From Pyramidobacter sp. C12-8 (GTDB taxonomy: Bacteria; Synergistota; Synergistia; Synergistales; Dethiosulfovibrionaceae): DNA of 64,000 nt. The notes below the pieces were generated by a model. The model made no database searches. It was not told where the DNA came from and saw only the letters and a list, made by a program, of their open reading frames with translations. The DNA is taken from NCBI RefSeq assembly GCF_002007215.1, contig NZ_MUHX01000007.1, positions 1 to 64,000 of the forward strand, read 5' to 3'. Both the position numbers and the translations under genes were made by a program. This document shows positions 51,617 through 60,819 of the stretch, one piece after another; position 1 is the first letter of the stretch, and every line of letters starts with the position of its first letter.

Positions 51617-53248
51617 ATGTCGTTATGGATCCGCAACGCGGCGATCGCCACCATGGACCGCGAGAACCCGGCCGCCGATTCGGCGGTCGTCGTCGGGGAT
51701 TTCTTCGCGTACGTGGGCAGCGACAGGGGGGCGGAAGCCTATCTGCAGGAGCATCCGCAAAAAGATCTCGAAGTGCTGGACTGCGGCGGGGCATTTTTGA
51801 TGCCCGGCTTCAACGACAGCCACATGCACTTCCTCCATTACGCCAAGTCGAAGCTGGGCGCCGTCGATCTGCGCGGCACGAAATCCGTCGGCGAAGTGGT
51901 CGAGCGCATGAAGAAGGGGCTGGAGAAGTACGACCCGGCCTCGGGGCTGTGGCTGCTCGGCGAGGGCTGGAATCACGACTACTTCGCCGACGAGAAGCGC
52001 TATCCCGCGGCGGCCGATCTCGACGCCGTGACGACGGAGTACCCGCTGCTGGTCATGCGCACGTGCTTCCACATCGGCGTGCTCAACTCCAAAGCCATGG
52101 AGCTGATCGGGCTCGACAAGGCCGCGGCGGAGAAGATGGGCGATTTCGCCGGCAAAAATCCCGACGGCACGCCCGACGGCGTCGTCAAGGAACATATCGT
52201 CGACAACATCAAGGCCAACCTGCCCGCGCCCGATTTGAAAACGCTGCTGGACATGGTGCTGGCCTGCCAGAAGGATCTGTTCGCCCGCGGCATCACCAGC
52301 ATCCAGTCGGACGACTTCAAGTACACGCCCGACGGCTGCGCCTACGAGATGATGCGCCTGCTGCGCGACGCCTCGGAGGACGGGCGGCTCAAGGTGCGCT
52401 GGGGCGAGCAGGCGCTGCTGCCCACCAAGGCCGAGATCGACGAGTTCTTCGACCGCAAAGGCTGCGACGACAGCTACGGCAACCGCAGCTTCAAGATCTC
52501 CACGGTCAAGCTGCTCACCGACGGCTCGCTCGGGGCGCGCACGGCCTACATGCGACGGCCCTACGCCGACGATCCTTCGACGCGCGGCCTGCCGACCTAC
52601 ACGCAGGAAGAACTCGACGCGCTGGTGCTGAAGGCGCACGAGAACAACATGCCCGTGGCCATGCACGCCATCGGCGACGGCGCCATGGAGATGGCGCTGA
52701 ACTCCATCGAGCGCGCCCGCAAGGCGATGCCCTACGTGCACCCGCGCCACGGCGTCGTCCACTGCCAGATCACCGACCGGCGCCAGGTGGAGCGCTTCAG
52801 GGAGCTCGACGCGATCGCCTTTATCCAGCCGATCTTTATCGACTACGACATGCACATCGTTTTCGACCGCGTCGGCAAAGAGCTGGGAAGCACGTCTTAC
52901 GCCTGGAAGGATTACATCGAATCGGGCGTGCACGCGCCGTTCGGCACCGACGCGCCGGTGGAAGACTTCAACCCCATGCGCGGCCTGTACTGCGCCGTCA
53001 CCAGCCGCGACCTGAACGGCGAGGGGCCGTTTTTGCCGCGGCAGATCCTCAGCCGCGAGCAGGCGCTCTACGGCTACACGGCGGCGGGCGCCTGGGCGAC
53101 GCGCGACGAGGACGTGAAGGGCAAGATCAAACCCGGCATGTACGCCGACTTCATCACGGTGGACCGCGACCTGCTGAAATGCCCGGAACGCGACATCCTC
53201 GCCGCCACGGTCACGGCGACGTATATCGGCGGCGAAAAAGTGTTTTAA
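51617..53248 (+). CDS. YtcJ-type metal-dependent amidohydrolase (copy 1)
   Basis: A 543-residue amidohydrolase-superfamily protein of the YtcJ/COG1574 group. The metal motif is at H69 and H71 (GFNDSHMHF). Later motifs are GVVHCQITDRRQVERF, DYDMHIVF and GTDAPVEDFNP, and the C-terminus is the usual beta-sandwich (KIKPGMYADFITVDRD). Substrates of this group are poorly known and include N-substituted formamides and other amides. I chose ATG 51617, seven bases after GAGGTG. It follows a consensus promoter and is the first gene of a unit with an APC permease and a paralogue. Confidence 0.9.
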   Translation: MSLWIRNAAIATMDRENPAADSAVVVGDFFAYVGSDRGAEAYLQEHPQKDLEVLDCGGAFLMPGFNDSHMHFLHYAKSKLGAVDLRGTKSVGEVVERMKKGLEKYDPASGLWLLGEGWNHDYFADEKRYPAAADLDAVTTEYPLLVMRTCFHIGVLNSKAMELIGLDKAAAEKMGDFAGKNPDGTPDGVVKEHIVDNIKANLPAPDLKTLLDMVLACQKDLFARGITSIQSDDFKYTPDGCAYEMMRLLRDASEDGRLKVRWGEQALLPTKAEIDEFFDRKGCDDSYGNRSFKISTVKLLTDGSLGARTAYMRRPYADDPSTRGLPTYTQEELDALVLKAHENNMPVAMHAIGDGAMEMALNSIERARKAMPYVHPRHGVVHCQITDRRQVERFRELDAIAFIQPIFIDYDMHIVFDRVGKELGSTSYAWKDYIESGVHAPFGTDAPVEDFNPMRGLYCAVTSRDLNGEGPFLPRQILSREQALYGYTAAGAWATRDEDVKGKIKPGMYADFITVDRDLLKCPERDILAATVTATYIGGEKVF

Positions 53249-53299
53249 GGGGCCGCGCACGCGGATAAAACGACTTTTCTCAGGGGGGAAAACAAAAAA

Positions 53300-54676
53300 A
53301 TGGCGGACAATCAGAATCTCGTTTCTCAGCTCAGTTCCGAAAAGACGGAGTTCAAGCGCGAGATCACGCTGTTCGGCGGCGTCAGCATCCTCGGCGGCAT
53401 CATGATCGGCGGCGGCATCTTCTATCTCGGCTCCTACGTTTTGCAGCGGGCCGGCTTCAGCCTCGGGCTGGCGCTGCTGTGCTGGTTCGTGGGCGGCGTC
53501 ATTTCGTTGCTGGGCGGCCTGTGCTTCGCCGAACTGGGGGCGATGATCCCCAAGGCCGGCGGCGTCACGGTGTACCTGAACACGGCCTACCACCCGCTGG
53601 TCGGCTTCATCAGCGGCTTCAACAGCTGGCTCCTGACCGGCCCCGCTTCGTTGGCCGCGGGCGCGGTGGCGCTGACGGCCATGTTCGGCCTCGGCGGCGT
53701 GGCGGCGCAGATCGTCGCTTCCGCCATCCTGATCGCCTTCACGGCCTACAACTGCTTCGGCATCAAGCGCGGCTCCGTGCTGCAGAACGTCACGATGGTC
53801 GCCAAGCTGATCCCCATCTTCATCATCATGGGCTCGGCGTTTTTCATGGGCGACGTCTCGCCCGATCTTTCCTTCACGCCCATGGACGGGCCGGTTCCGT
53901 TTTCCAAGGTGCTGAACATGATCGGCTTCGCCACGCTGGCGACGCTGTGGGCTTACGAGGGCTGGACGAACCTCAACGCCGTCACCGAGGAGATCAGGGA
54001 CCCCAAGCGCAACCTGCCGCTGTCGCTGATCATCTCCATCTCCGGCATCGCCGTGCTCTACATGCTGTTCAACTACGCCATCTACCGCGTGCTGCCTCTG
54101 GCCGAGATCCGCGCCATGATCGAGGCGAAAAAGCTCTATCTGGGCACCGAAGTCGCTCTGCGCCTGCTGGGCGGCGCGGGCGGCATCCTCGTCACCGTGG
54201 GCATGGTCGTCTCCATGCTCGGCTCCATCAACGGCATGGTCATCGCCTTCCCGCGCAACTACTACGCCATGGCCAAGGAAGGGCATTTCTTCCGCTCGTT
54301 CGCCAGGCTTCACCCCGCCTACAAGGTCCCCACCGCGCCGATCCTCTGCCAGTGCGCCATCTCCATCGCCTACATCTGGGTGCGCAGCCTCGACCAGCTC
54401 ACCAACCTGGTGGTCTTCGGCTCGATGCTCATCAACGTGCTGATCATCGCCGCCGTGCTGGTGCTGCGCAAAAAGCTGCCCGACCTCGAGCGTCCCTACA
54501 AGGTGTGGGGCGGCGCGTTCACCGTCTGCCTGACGCTGCTGATCAACTTCGGCATGATGGTCAACACGCTGGTCAACGACCCCGTCACCTGCGTCACCGG
54601 GCTTTCCGTCCCCTGCGTGGCGGCCTGCGTTTACTTCTACTTCGGCTACAGGAACAAAAGGGAAGAACAGCGGTAA
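53300..54676 (+). CDS. APC-superfamily amino acid permease
   Basis: A 458-residue inner-membrane amino acid transporter. It begins with a short charged N-terminus followed by GGVSILGGIMIGGGIFYLGSYV, the unwound first helix typical of APC proteins, and has about twelve hydrophobic segments. The segment LWAYEGWTNLNAVTEEIRDPKRNLP is characteristic of the family. It lies between two YtcJ-type amidohydrolases, 51 bases after the first. The three genes suggest uptake of an amide- or acyl-amino-acid compound and its cleavage; the transported amino acid is not identifiable. Confidence 0.93.
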   Translation: MADNQNLVSQLSSEKTEFKREITLFGGVSILGGIMIGGGIFYLGSYVLQRAGFSLGLALLCWFVGGVISLLGGLCFAELGAMIPKAGGVTVYLNTAYHPLVGFISGFNSWLLTGPASLAAGAVALTAMFGLGGVAAQIVASAILIAFTAYNCFGIKRGSVLQNVTMVAKLIPIFIIMGSAFFMGDVSPDLSFTPMDGPVPFSKVLNMIGFATLATLWAYEGWTNLNAVTEEIRDPKRNLPLSLIISISGIAVLYMLFNYAIYRVLPLAEIRAMIEAKKLYLGTEVALRLLGGAGGILVTVGMVVSMLGSINGMVIAFPRNYYAMAKEGHFFRSFARLHPAYKVPTAPILCQCAISIAYIWVRSLDQLTNLVVFGSMLINVLIIAAVLVLRKKLPDLERPYKVWGGAFTVCLTLLINFGMMVNTLVNDPVTCVTGLSVPCVAACVYFYFGYRNKREEQR

Positions 54677-54698
54677 GCTTCCGCACGGCCGAAAAACC

Positions 54699-54741
54699 GC
54701 GCCGCGGAGCAGGGCGGCCCGCCCTGTTCCGCGGCGCTTTT
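54699..54741 (+). terminator. Terminator-like hairpin between the APC permease and second YtcJ gene
   Basis: A 19-bp stem (54699-54717 with 54719-54737, one G-U pair and a very small loop) followed by TTTTG. It probably acts as a partial terminator and reduces read-through into the second amidohydrolase. Confidence 0.65.
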
Positions 54742-54779
54742 GCGACGGAGCGGAACGCTCCATCGGAGGTACGAAAAAA

Positions 54780-56405
54780 ATGAAAAAATTCGCCCTTGTT
54801 AACGGGAAAATCTACGTGGAGCGCGGCCGCTTCGCGCAGGCGCTTTACGCCGAAGACGGCTTGATCCGCCTCGTCGGACGCGACGACGAGATCGGATCGG
54901 CCGCCGGGCGCGGCGTGGAAATATTCGACTGCGAAGGCCGCACGGTGATCCCCGGCCTCAACGACAGCCACATGCACCTGCTCGGCGTCGGCATGGAGAT
55001 GTCGCAGCTGCGGCTGAACGGCGCGCGCTCCGTCGGCGAGATCGTCGCGCGCAGCCGGAAGTTCCTCGCCGAGCATCCCGATCTGTGCCGCCACGGCGTC
55101 GCCGGTATCGGCTGGAACCAGGACCTTTTCGACGAAGGCGAAAAGCGCCTGCCCAACCGCCACGATCTCGACAAAATCTCCGCCGACGTTCCTATCGTCG
55201 TCGAGCGCGTCTGCCGCCATATCGCCGCCGTCAACACCAAAGCCATCGAAATGCTCGGCCTGGGCAAAAATTCGCCCCAGTACGAAAACGGCGAGTTCGA
55301 GCTGGAAGCCGACGGCTTCCCCAGCGGCGTCTTCAAGGAACAGGCCGTCGTTCACGCCAGCCGGCTGATTCCGCCGCACTCCGCGGCCGAATACGAGGAC
55401 ATGTTCGTCAAAGCCGCCGATTACGCCGTCGCCCACGGCCTCACCAGCGTGCAGTCGAACGACGCCGGCTTCGTCCCCGTTCCCGTCGGCGCGCTGCTGG
55501 AGATCGTCGCCCGCGCCCACGCCGGCGGCCGCACGGCGCTGCGCTACCGCCATCAGATGACCTTCCGCGGCGTCGGCGACTTCGAAGACTTTCTGCGCGG
55601 CGGCGCGCGCGAAAAATATCACGACCCCGCCGCCCACGTCGAGATCGGGCCGCTCAAGCTCTTCAAGGACGGCTCGCTGGGCGGCCGCAGCGCCGCCATG
55701 AGCCGCGATTACCGCGACGATCCCGGCAACCGCGGCGTGGAAACGCTCTCCAACGAGGAGATGGACCGCTTCTGCCGGGCCGCCCGCGACGCCGGCGTGC
55801 AGGTCATCACCCACGCCATCGGCGACCGGGCCGTCGCCGACACGGTCGCCTGCTACGAGCGCGTCATGGAGGGCGGGAAAAACCCGCTGCGCCACATCGT
55901 CAACCACTGCCAGATCACCGACCGCCCGCTGCTCGAACGCATCGCCGCGGACCGCCTCTGCGTCGCCTATCAGCCGATCTTCCTCGACTACGACATGCAC
56001 ATCGCCGAGTCGCGCTGCGGCGCGGAGCTGGCGAGCACGTCCTACGCCTTCGGCACGGCCGCCGCGCTCGGCATACCCGTCGGCTACGGCACCGACGCGC
56101 CGGTCGAGGACTGCAACCCGTTCCCCTGCATCTACTCCGCCGTCACCCGCATGGACCGCCTCGGCCGGCCCGAGGGCGGCTGGTTCCCGCAGGAGAAAGT
56201 CGACGTCGAGACGGCGATCGACGCCTACACGGCCGGCAGCGCCTATCTCGAATTCCACGAACGCGACAAGGGACGCCTCAAGCCCGGCTTCGTCGCCGAC
56301 CTGGCCGTGCTCGACCGCGACATCTTCGCCTGCCCGATCGAGCAGATCCGCGAGATCCTGCCCGCGGCGACCGTGATCGGCGGCGAGATCGTCTACCGCC
56401 GCTAG
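54780..56405 (+). CDS. YtcJ-type metal-dependent amidohydrolase (copy 2)
   Basis: A 541-residue paralogue of the protein at 51617-53248, with the same domain order. The metal histidines are H64 and H66 (GLNDSHMHLLG). It also has HIVNHCQITDRPLLER, DYDMHIAESRCGAELASTSYAFG and GTDAPVEDCNPF. CGGAGGT precedes the ATG. The two copies share motifs but differ substantially elsewhere, suggesting different substrates and not a recent duplication. It follows the APC permease after 103 bases. Confidence 0.9.
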   Translation: MKKFALVNGKIYVERGRFAQALYAEDGLIRLVGRDDEIGSAAGRGVEIFDCEGRTVIPGLNDSHMHLLGVGMEMSQLRLNGARSVGEIVARSRKFLAEHPDLCRHGVAGIGWNQDLFDEGEKRLPNRHDLDKISADVPIVVERVCRHIAAVNTKAIEMLGLGKNSPQYENGEFELEADGFPSGVFKEQAVVHASRLIPPHSAAEYEDMFVKAADYAVAHGLTSVQSNDAGFVPVPVGALLEIVARAHAGGRTALRYRHQMTFRGVGDFEDFLRGGAREKYHDPAAHVEIGPLKLFKDGSLGGRSAAMSRDYRDDPGNRGVETLSNEEMDRFCRAARDAGVQVITHAIGDRAVADTVACYERVMEGGKNPLRHIVNHCQITDRPLLERIAADRLCVAYQPIFLDYDMHIAESRCGAELASTSYAFGTAAALGIPVGYGTDAPVEDCNPFPCIYSAVTRMDRLGRPEGGWFPQEKVDVETAIDAYTAGSAYLEFHERDKGRLKPGFVADLAVLDRDIFACPIEQIREILPAATVIGGEIVYRR

Positions 56406-56470
56406 AGCCGCGTTTTTCCGGAACGGGACGCCGGAAGCGCGGCGTCTCCTTTTCCGCGGGCGAAAGAAAA

Positions 56471-56486
56471 TGTTCCACGTGGAACA
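56471..56486. other. parS (ParB-binding) site, perfect
   Basis: TGTTCCACGTGGAACA, the same 16-bp palindrome as at 32844 and 60732. It is intergenic, 65 bases after the second YtcJ gene and 133 bases from the end of the adhesin gene. Confidence 0.9.
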
Positions 56487-56568
56487 TCCGCTCATGAAAC
56501 GTTGAAAAAACCGCGACCGGCACGCATCGAAAAAAACACGTTCCGGCGCGGCAGTCATAAAACAAACG

Positions 56569-56609
56569 GAAAGGCGCGGACCGAGAGACGAATCCAGTCC
56601 GCGCCTTTC
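56569..56609 (-). terminator. Terminator hairpin after the adhesin gene
   Basis: A perfect 13-bp stem (GAAAGGCGCGGAC and its complement) followed on the minus strand by T-rich GTTTGTTTTATG. Confidence 0.75.
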
Positions 56610-56619
56610 ATACGATTTC

Positions 56620-58812
56620 TTACGGTTTCCCCGCCTGCCGGGCCCTCCCCGAGGCGCGCAGCAGGCGTTCCAGTTCCGCCATGCGCGCTTTCAGTTCGGT
56701 CTGTTGGCGAGCCTGCGAAGCCTTCAGTTCCGCAATTTCCTGAGCCTGCGAAGCCTTCATCTCCGCCATCTCGTGCTCCATCGAGGCCACCTGGGCCTGC
56801 AATTCGGCGTTCTCCTTCTGCATCACGTAGACGCTGCCGATCGGGCCCTTGCGGTAGCGCGCCGGGATCGCGTCCTTGTCTTCCCTGCGCCCGATCTTCC
56901 ACGTCAGCCCGGCGTTGGCCATCGACTCGCCGTGGTCGGAAATCGACACGCCGGCGTGAACCATGAAGTCTTCCCTGACGTAATGCGCCACGCCCAGCGC
57001 CAGCGCCCACGTGTCGCGGTAGTTGCCGAAGCCGGCCATGATCTGGCTGGGTTCGACGGGATCGTACTGCATCGGTTTCAGTCCGGCGAGCGCGGAGCCC
57101 AGCGCGCCGACGTTCTTGACGTCGCTTCGCAGCTCGTCCATCTGGTTGTAAACGCTGCCGAAGTTGTTGTAGATGTTGGTGAATTCGGTGTCGACGGCGC
57201 TGAGGGCGTCGCCGACGTTATGGTACGTGCCGCCGCGGATGGTGTAGGCAGGCGCGCTGATCGAGCCGTCGGAATTGACCGTGGAGCCGCCGCCGAAGTG
57301 ATTGGAGACGCTCGACGAGACGCCCCACAGCTGCGAGCCGTTGACCGCGTCGGCGCTGGTCTGGCTGACTTCGCCCTTGGCGACGTTGGCGATCTTTTTG
57401 TTTCCGGCGTCGATGCCGGCCTTGGTGACCGAGGGGCCGTTGTGGATGACGAGGCCGTTGTCGGTGATCGAGGTGCCGCCGGCCGTAAAGGTGTTCGCGG
57501 TGACGCTGTTGAAGTTCACGTCGGCTTTCGTGGCGACGGTGACGTTTTTGTCGTCGCGGGTGATGGTGATGTTGTCGCCGCTGGTGAACGTCACCGTGTC
57601 GTCGGGATTGACGGCGGCCGGGGGCTGCGCGCCGGGCTTGGTGTCGAGGTTCCAGGAGCCGCCGGCGCCGTCGAGTTCGAGGACAAGGGTCTGGCCCTCG
57701 ACGGTCAGTTTCAGTCCTTCGCCGGCCTTGAAGGCCGGGGCGGCCGCGGCGCTTTCCATGTCCAGCGCGCCCAGGAGCGCGCCGCTTGAGTCGAAGGCGC
57801 GGAACGAGAGGCCGCGCTTGAGCTGGGCGACGTTGACGGCGTCGGTGCCGTGCGTGCCGCCGGCCACGCCGGTGATCTGGCGGCTGGCGACCTGCACGGT
57901 TTCCGTAACGAGATTGCCGTTCAGTTTGGTATAAGTGTAATTGTACGGCGTCCGGTTGCCCACGGCGACGGCGTTGTGCGTGGATTTCCAAGCCGGCTCC
58001 GTCTGCCCGCCGGCCAAAAAGGCCGTTTCCCCGGCGGGAGTGTCCGCGGTGGCGGCGCTGCCGAGGGCTACGGAACCGGCCAGTTTGGCGTGGGCGCCCC
58101 AGCCCGCGGCGAAGGAGTTTTCCGCCGCTTCCTCAGCGACGCCGCCCGACGCGGCCAGGGAGTTCTCGCCTTTCGCCTGCGAAGCGTATCCCATGGCGGT
58201 GGAATAGTCGCCGCTGGCGATCGTGTAACTCCCCATCGCGGTGGAAGAGAAACCGCTGGCGGTCGTCCCCTTCCCCATCGCGGTGGAAGCGCCATCGCCG
58301 CTGGCGGTCGCCTCCCATCCCATCGCGGTGGAAAATTGGCCGCTGGCGGTTGTTTCCCCTCCCATCGCGGTGGAATAGATGCCGCTGGCGGTCGTTTTCC
58401 ATCCCATCGCGGTGGAATAGTCGCCGCTGGCGATCGTTTCCCCTCCCATGGCGGTGGAATAGTCGCCGCTGGCGGCCGTTTTCCATCCCATGGCGGTGGA
58501 ATAGTCGCCACTGGCGGTCGTTTCCCCTCCCATCGCAGTGGAAGAGCCGCCGCTGGCGGTCGTTTGCTGTCCCATCGCGATGGAAGAGAAACCGATGGCG
58601 GCCGTCCCCTTCCCCATCGCGATGGCGTCAGCGCCGGTCGCCTGCGAGTCGGAGCCGATCACGACGAGCGCGCCCACGCCCGGAAGGGCGGCGCTGCCGA
58701 TCTGCAGCTGGTCTCCCGTCACGACGATGCCCCAGCCGGCTTCCGCTGTCGTGACCGCCAGCGCCAGAGCCAGAAGCGCCCGCGCGGCGCAGAATTTTCC
58801 CTTCGTTTTCAT
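56620..58812 (-). CDS. YadA-like trimeric autotransporter adhesin with C-terminal coiled-coil extension
   Basis: A 730-residue surface adhesin. Order of parts: signal peptide (1-25); head of about eleven 14-residue YadA head repeats (60-214, pattern [14 protein letters not shown]); a first neck-type motif (315-332, DAVNVAQLK); stalk; a second neck motif (474-497, [24 protein letters not shown] in part); a coiled-coil stalk; and the four-strand YadA membrane anchor (about 568-640, ending NAGLTWKIG). Unusually, 90 residues follow the anchor, including a strong coiled coil at about 664-718 (heptads around [15 protein letters not shown]). The ATG at 58812 has AAGGAGA upstream; a much longer open frame beyond it is not coding. 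Confidence 0.92.
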   Translation of the reverse strand: MKTKGKFCAARALLALALAVTTAEAGWGIVVTGDQLQIGSAALPGVGALVVIGSDSQATGADAIAMGKGTAAIGFSSIAMGQQTTASGGSSTAMGGETTASGDYSTAMGWKTAASGDYSTAMGGETIASGDYSTAMGWKTTASGIYSTAMGGETTASGQFSTAMGWEATASGDGASTAMGKGTTASGFSSTAMGSYTIASGDYSTAMGYASQAKGENSLAASGGVAEEAAENSFAAGWGAHAKLAGSVALGSAATADTPAGETAFLAGGQTEPAWKSTHNAVAVGNRTPYNYTYTKLNGNLVTETVQVASRQITGVAGGTHGTDAVNVAQLKRGLSFRAFDSSGALLGALDMESAAAAPAFKAGEGLKLTVEGQTLVLELDGAGGSWNLDTKPGAQPPAAVNPDDTVTFTSGDNITITRDDKNVTVATKADVNFNSVTANTFTAGGTSITDNGLVIHNGPSVTKAGIDAGNKKIANVAKGEVSQTSADAVNGSQLWGVSSSVSNHFGGGSTVNSDGSISAPAYTIRGGTYHNVGDALSAVDTEFTNIYNNFGSVYNQMDELRSDVKNVGALGSALAGLKPMQYDPVEPSQIMAGFGNYRDTWALALGVAHYVREDFMVHAGVSISDHGESMANAGLTWKIGRREDKDAIPARYRKGPIGSVYVMQKENAELQAQVASMEHEMAEMKASQAQEIAELKASQARQQTELKARMAELERLLRASGRARQAGKP
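58171..58635 (-). repeat. 42-bp tandem repeats encoding the adhesin head
   Basis: About eleven consecutive units of 42 bases, one of 45, encode the 14-residue head repeats. Several units are nearly identical at DNA level, with two sub-types alternating (MGGET and MGWKT). Such repeats can gain or lose units by slippage or recombination and so vary the length of the adhesin head. Confidence 0.9.
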
Positions 58813-59047
58813 CTTGATCCGTCTCCTTTGTGTGGCACGCCGCATGGAGCGGCGTACGATATGTTGTCTTTTGACATTTACAAGTTTAACACCCCCCGTA
58901 AAGATAACAAATTGTATTCGTCGCGGCGCGGATTTTTCATCGCAAAGCGCGCCGCCGAGGGAGTCGGCGGAGGGCCCGCGGAAGCTCCCGCCTTTCGGGG
59001 CGGCGGGGCCGCGGCCGCCGCCCGAGCGACGTTTCGCGCGAAAATCC

Positions 59048-59076
59048 TTGAACAAATCGTTTTTCAGGAGTAGAGT
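59048..59076 (+). promoter_or_regulatory. Probable promoter for TSUP gene 1
   Basis: TTGAAC, 17-base spacer, TAGAGT, with the start about 34 bases before the gene. It is divergent from the adhesin gene. The 297-base gap (58813-59109) otherwise contains no gene; the adhesin promoter is not clear, though TTGTTA-16-TAAACT on the minus strand is possible. Confidence 0.45.
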
Positions 59077-59109
59077 AAGCGGGAAATCACCCAGAAACGG
59101 AGACCTGCC

Positions 59110-59835
59110 ATGAATGTCCTCACCCTCGCGCTTTTGATGAGCTCCGCGGCCGCCGGCGGGATCATCAACACTGTCTGCGGCTTCGGGCTCGGCGCCGTGG
59201 CCATGTCCGTCTGGCCTTACCTGATGCCCTACATGCAGTCCGTATCGGTGGTCACTCTCTGCGGGCTGACGATCGATCTGCTGCTGCTGTCCAGCACGTA
59301 CCGCTTCATCAGCTGGAAAAAGCTGGTGCCGTGCCTGATCTGCGGGATGATCTTTTCCAGTCTGTCGGTCTATCTTTCCGTCGGCGCTGCCGAAAAGGTG
59401 CTCGTGCGCTCGCTGGGCGTCATCCTCATCGCTCTGGGCGTGTATTCGGTGTTCTTCAGCGGCCGGATCCGCATCAAAGCGTCGCCGTTCAACGGCTGCA
59501 TCGCCGGCGCGCTGGCCGGCACTTTTTCGGGGCTCTTCTCCGTCGGCGGGCCGCCGGTGGCCATATACCTCCTCGCGGGGACCGACTCCAACAGCGAATA
59601 CCGCGCCACGCTGAACGCGTACTTCTGCTTCATCAACGTGAGCACTACGTGGGCGCGCTGGCGCAACGGCATCATCACGGCGCAGGTGCTGCAGGTCTGG
59701 CTGCTGCTGGCCGCCGCCGTCGGGCTGAGCATTCTCGTCGGCAACAAAGTCTTCCACAAACTCGACGGGGCGAAGCTGCGCAAAATAGTTTACGCTTACC
59801 TGATCTTCTCGGGCGTGCTGCTGCTCTTCCGCTGA
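59110..59835 (+). CDS. TSUP-family (TauE/SafE) anion permease, copy 1
   Basis: A 241-residue inner-membrane permease of the sulfite-exporter TauE/SafE family, normal in length, with about seven or eight hydrophobic segments. The two internal repeats each carry a conserved glycine-rich motif: [18 protein letters not shown] near the start and [14 protein letters not shown] in the middle. Typical substrates are sulfite, sulfoacetate or other sulfur-containing or organic anions. A paralogue with the same length follows after 117 bases. Confidence 0.92.
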   Translation: MNVLTLALLMSSAAAGGIINTVCGFGLGAVAMSVWPYLMPYMQSVSVVTLCGLTIDLLLLSSTYRFISWKKLVPCLICGMIFSSLSVYLSVGAAEKVLVRSLGVILIALGVYSVFFSGRIRIKASPFNGCIAGALAGTFSGLFSVGGPPVAIYLLAGTDSNSEYRATLNAYFCFINVSTTWARWRNGIITAQVLQVWLLLAAAVGLSILVGNKVFHKLDGAKLRKIVYAYLIFSGVLLLFR

Positions 59836-59890
59836 GTTTCGAGCGCCGGCGGGGACCGCCCCGTGGAAAGCGGCCTTTGTTTTTTCGCGC

Positions 59891-59919
59891 TTGAAAAGGC
59901 GCGCCGAAAAGCGTAAAGT
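59891..59919 (+). promoter_or_regulatory. Promoter for TSUP gene 2
   Basis: TTGAAA, 17-base spacer, TAAAGT, 34 bases before the start codon. It suggests the second copy can be expressed separately. Confidence 0.55.
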
Positions 59920-59952
59920 GGATACATTCCCCTTTAAAAAGGAGTTTTCTTC

Positions 59953-60678
59953 ATGCCGCCTCTTACTTTCGCCGCAGCCTTTTCGGTCAGCCTGATCGGC
60001 GCGGTCATCCAGGCCGTCTGCGGTTTCGGCTACGGGCCGGTGAACATGTCGCTGCTGCCCTACCTCTTTCCCTACGCGCAGGCGGTCGCCCTCTCCGGCC
60101 TGTGCGGCTCGACGACGGCCGTTTTTGTCGCCGCCAGCAGCTTCAGGTACATCCGCTGGAAGACCGTGCTGCCCTGCGCTTTGACGGCGCTTGTTTTTGC
60201 GGCTCTGTCGGTGCAGCTGTCCGCCGGCGCCGCCGACGGGTTCATGGTTCGCAGCCTCGGCGCCGCGCTGGTCGCGCTGGGCGTTTATTCGATCTTCTTC
60301 AGCGGCCGCCTCCGCATCAGGCCGACGCCGCGCAACGGAACCATCGCCGGCGCGCTGGCCGGTGCGCTCTCGGGGCTCTTTTCCGTCGGCGGCCCGCCCA
60401 TGGCCCTCTACCTGCTGGCCGCCACCGACAGCAACGACGAATACCGCGCTTCGCTGAACGCTCATTTTTGCTTCACCGCCTGCATCACCACGTTCATGCG
60501 CTGGCGCAACGGGGCCTTTACCGCTGCCACGATCCGCGCGTACGGACTTGTCCTCGTTTCGCTGCTGCTGGGCGCCTGGATCGGCGGGAAAAATTTCCGC
60601 CGTCTCGACCCCAAGCGTCTGCGCCTGCTCGTCTATGGCTATCTGATCGCCTCCGGGCTCCTGATGCTCTTCAAGTAA
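59953..60678 (+). CDS. TSUP-family (TauE/SafE) anion permease, copy 2
   Basis: A 241-residue paralogue of the preceding gene, also with the motifs [18 protein letters not shown] and [21 protein letters not shown]. The two proteins are colinear without gaps and share many identical positions, so they arose by tandem duplication followed by divergence. AAGGAG precedes the ATG, and the gene has its own promoter. They might form a heterodimer or use different anions; neither can be read from sequence. Confidence 0.92.
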   Translation: MPPLTFAAAFSVSLIGAVIQAVCGFGYGPVNMSLLPYLFPYAQAVALSGLCGSTTAVFVAASSFRYIRWKTVLPCALTALVFAALSVQLSAGAADGFMVRSLGAALVALGVYSIFFSGRLRIRPTPRNGTIAGALAGALSGLFSVGGPPMALYLLAATDSNDEYRASLNAHFCFTACITTFMRWRNGAFTAATIRAYGLVLVSLLLGAWIGGKNFRRLDPKRLRLLVYGYLIASGLLMLFK

Positions 60679-60731
60679 GAAAAAAATCATCTTCCGCCCG
60701 AAAGCGTTTCCGCGCTGCGCTCTCGATCGGT

Positions 60732-60747
60732 TGTTCCACGTGGAACA
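60732..60747. other. parS (ParB-binding) site, perfect
   Basis: TGTTCCACGTGGAACA between the second TSUP gene and a bidirectional terminator that begins 13 bases further on. Third perfect copy in the window. Confidence 0.9.
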
Positions 60748-60760
60748 TTTGCTTTCGCAA

Positions 60761-60805
60761 AAAAAACGGTTCTCCGGCATTCGTCATGCCGGAGAACCGT
60801 TTTTT
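60761..60805. terminator. Bidirectional terminator between convergent genes
   Basis: A perfect 20-bp stem (60761-60780 with 60786-60805) with a five-base loop; six-base A- and T-runs give a T-tail on both strands. It serves TSUP gene 2 (+) and the M20D hydrolase (-). Confidence 0.93.
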
Positions 60806-60819
60806 GTCGCCGCGGAATC

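Noticed and set aside
51623-54763. 1046-codon open frame on the minus strand opposite the YtcJ and APC genes
   Set aside because: A shadow frame of GC-rich coding DNA: its composition is dominated by H, R, D, V and Q with no recognisable domain, and the + strand genes are clear.
58171-58635. Regular repeats that might be taken for a CRISPR array
   Set aside because: The 42-base units are contiguous and coding, without unique spacers, and no cas genes are present.
58813-60780. Open frame running from the adhesin gene to 60780 on the minus strand (would give a 1386-residue protein)
   Set aside because: The part beyond 58812 is antisense to two well-supported TSUP genes, lacks family similarity, and crosses a parS site. 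The signal peptide and ribosome binding site at 58812 fix the real start.
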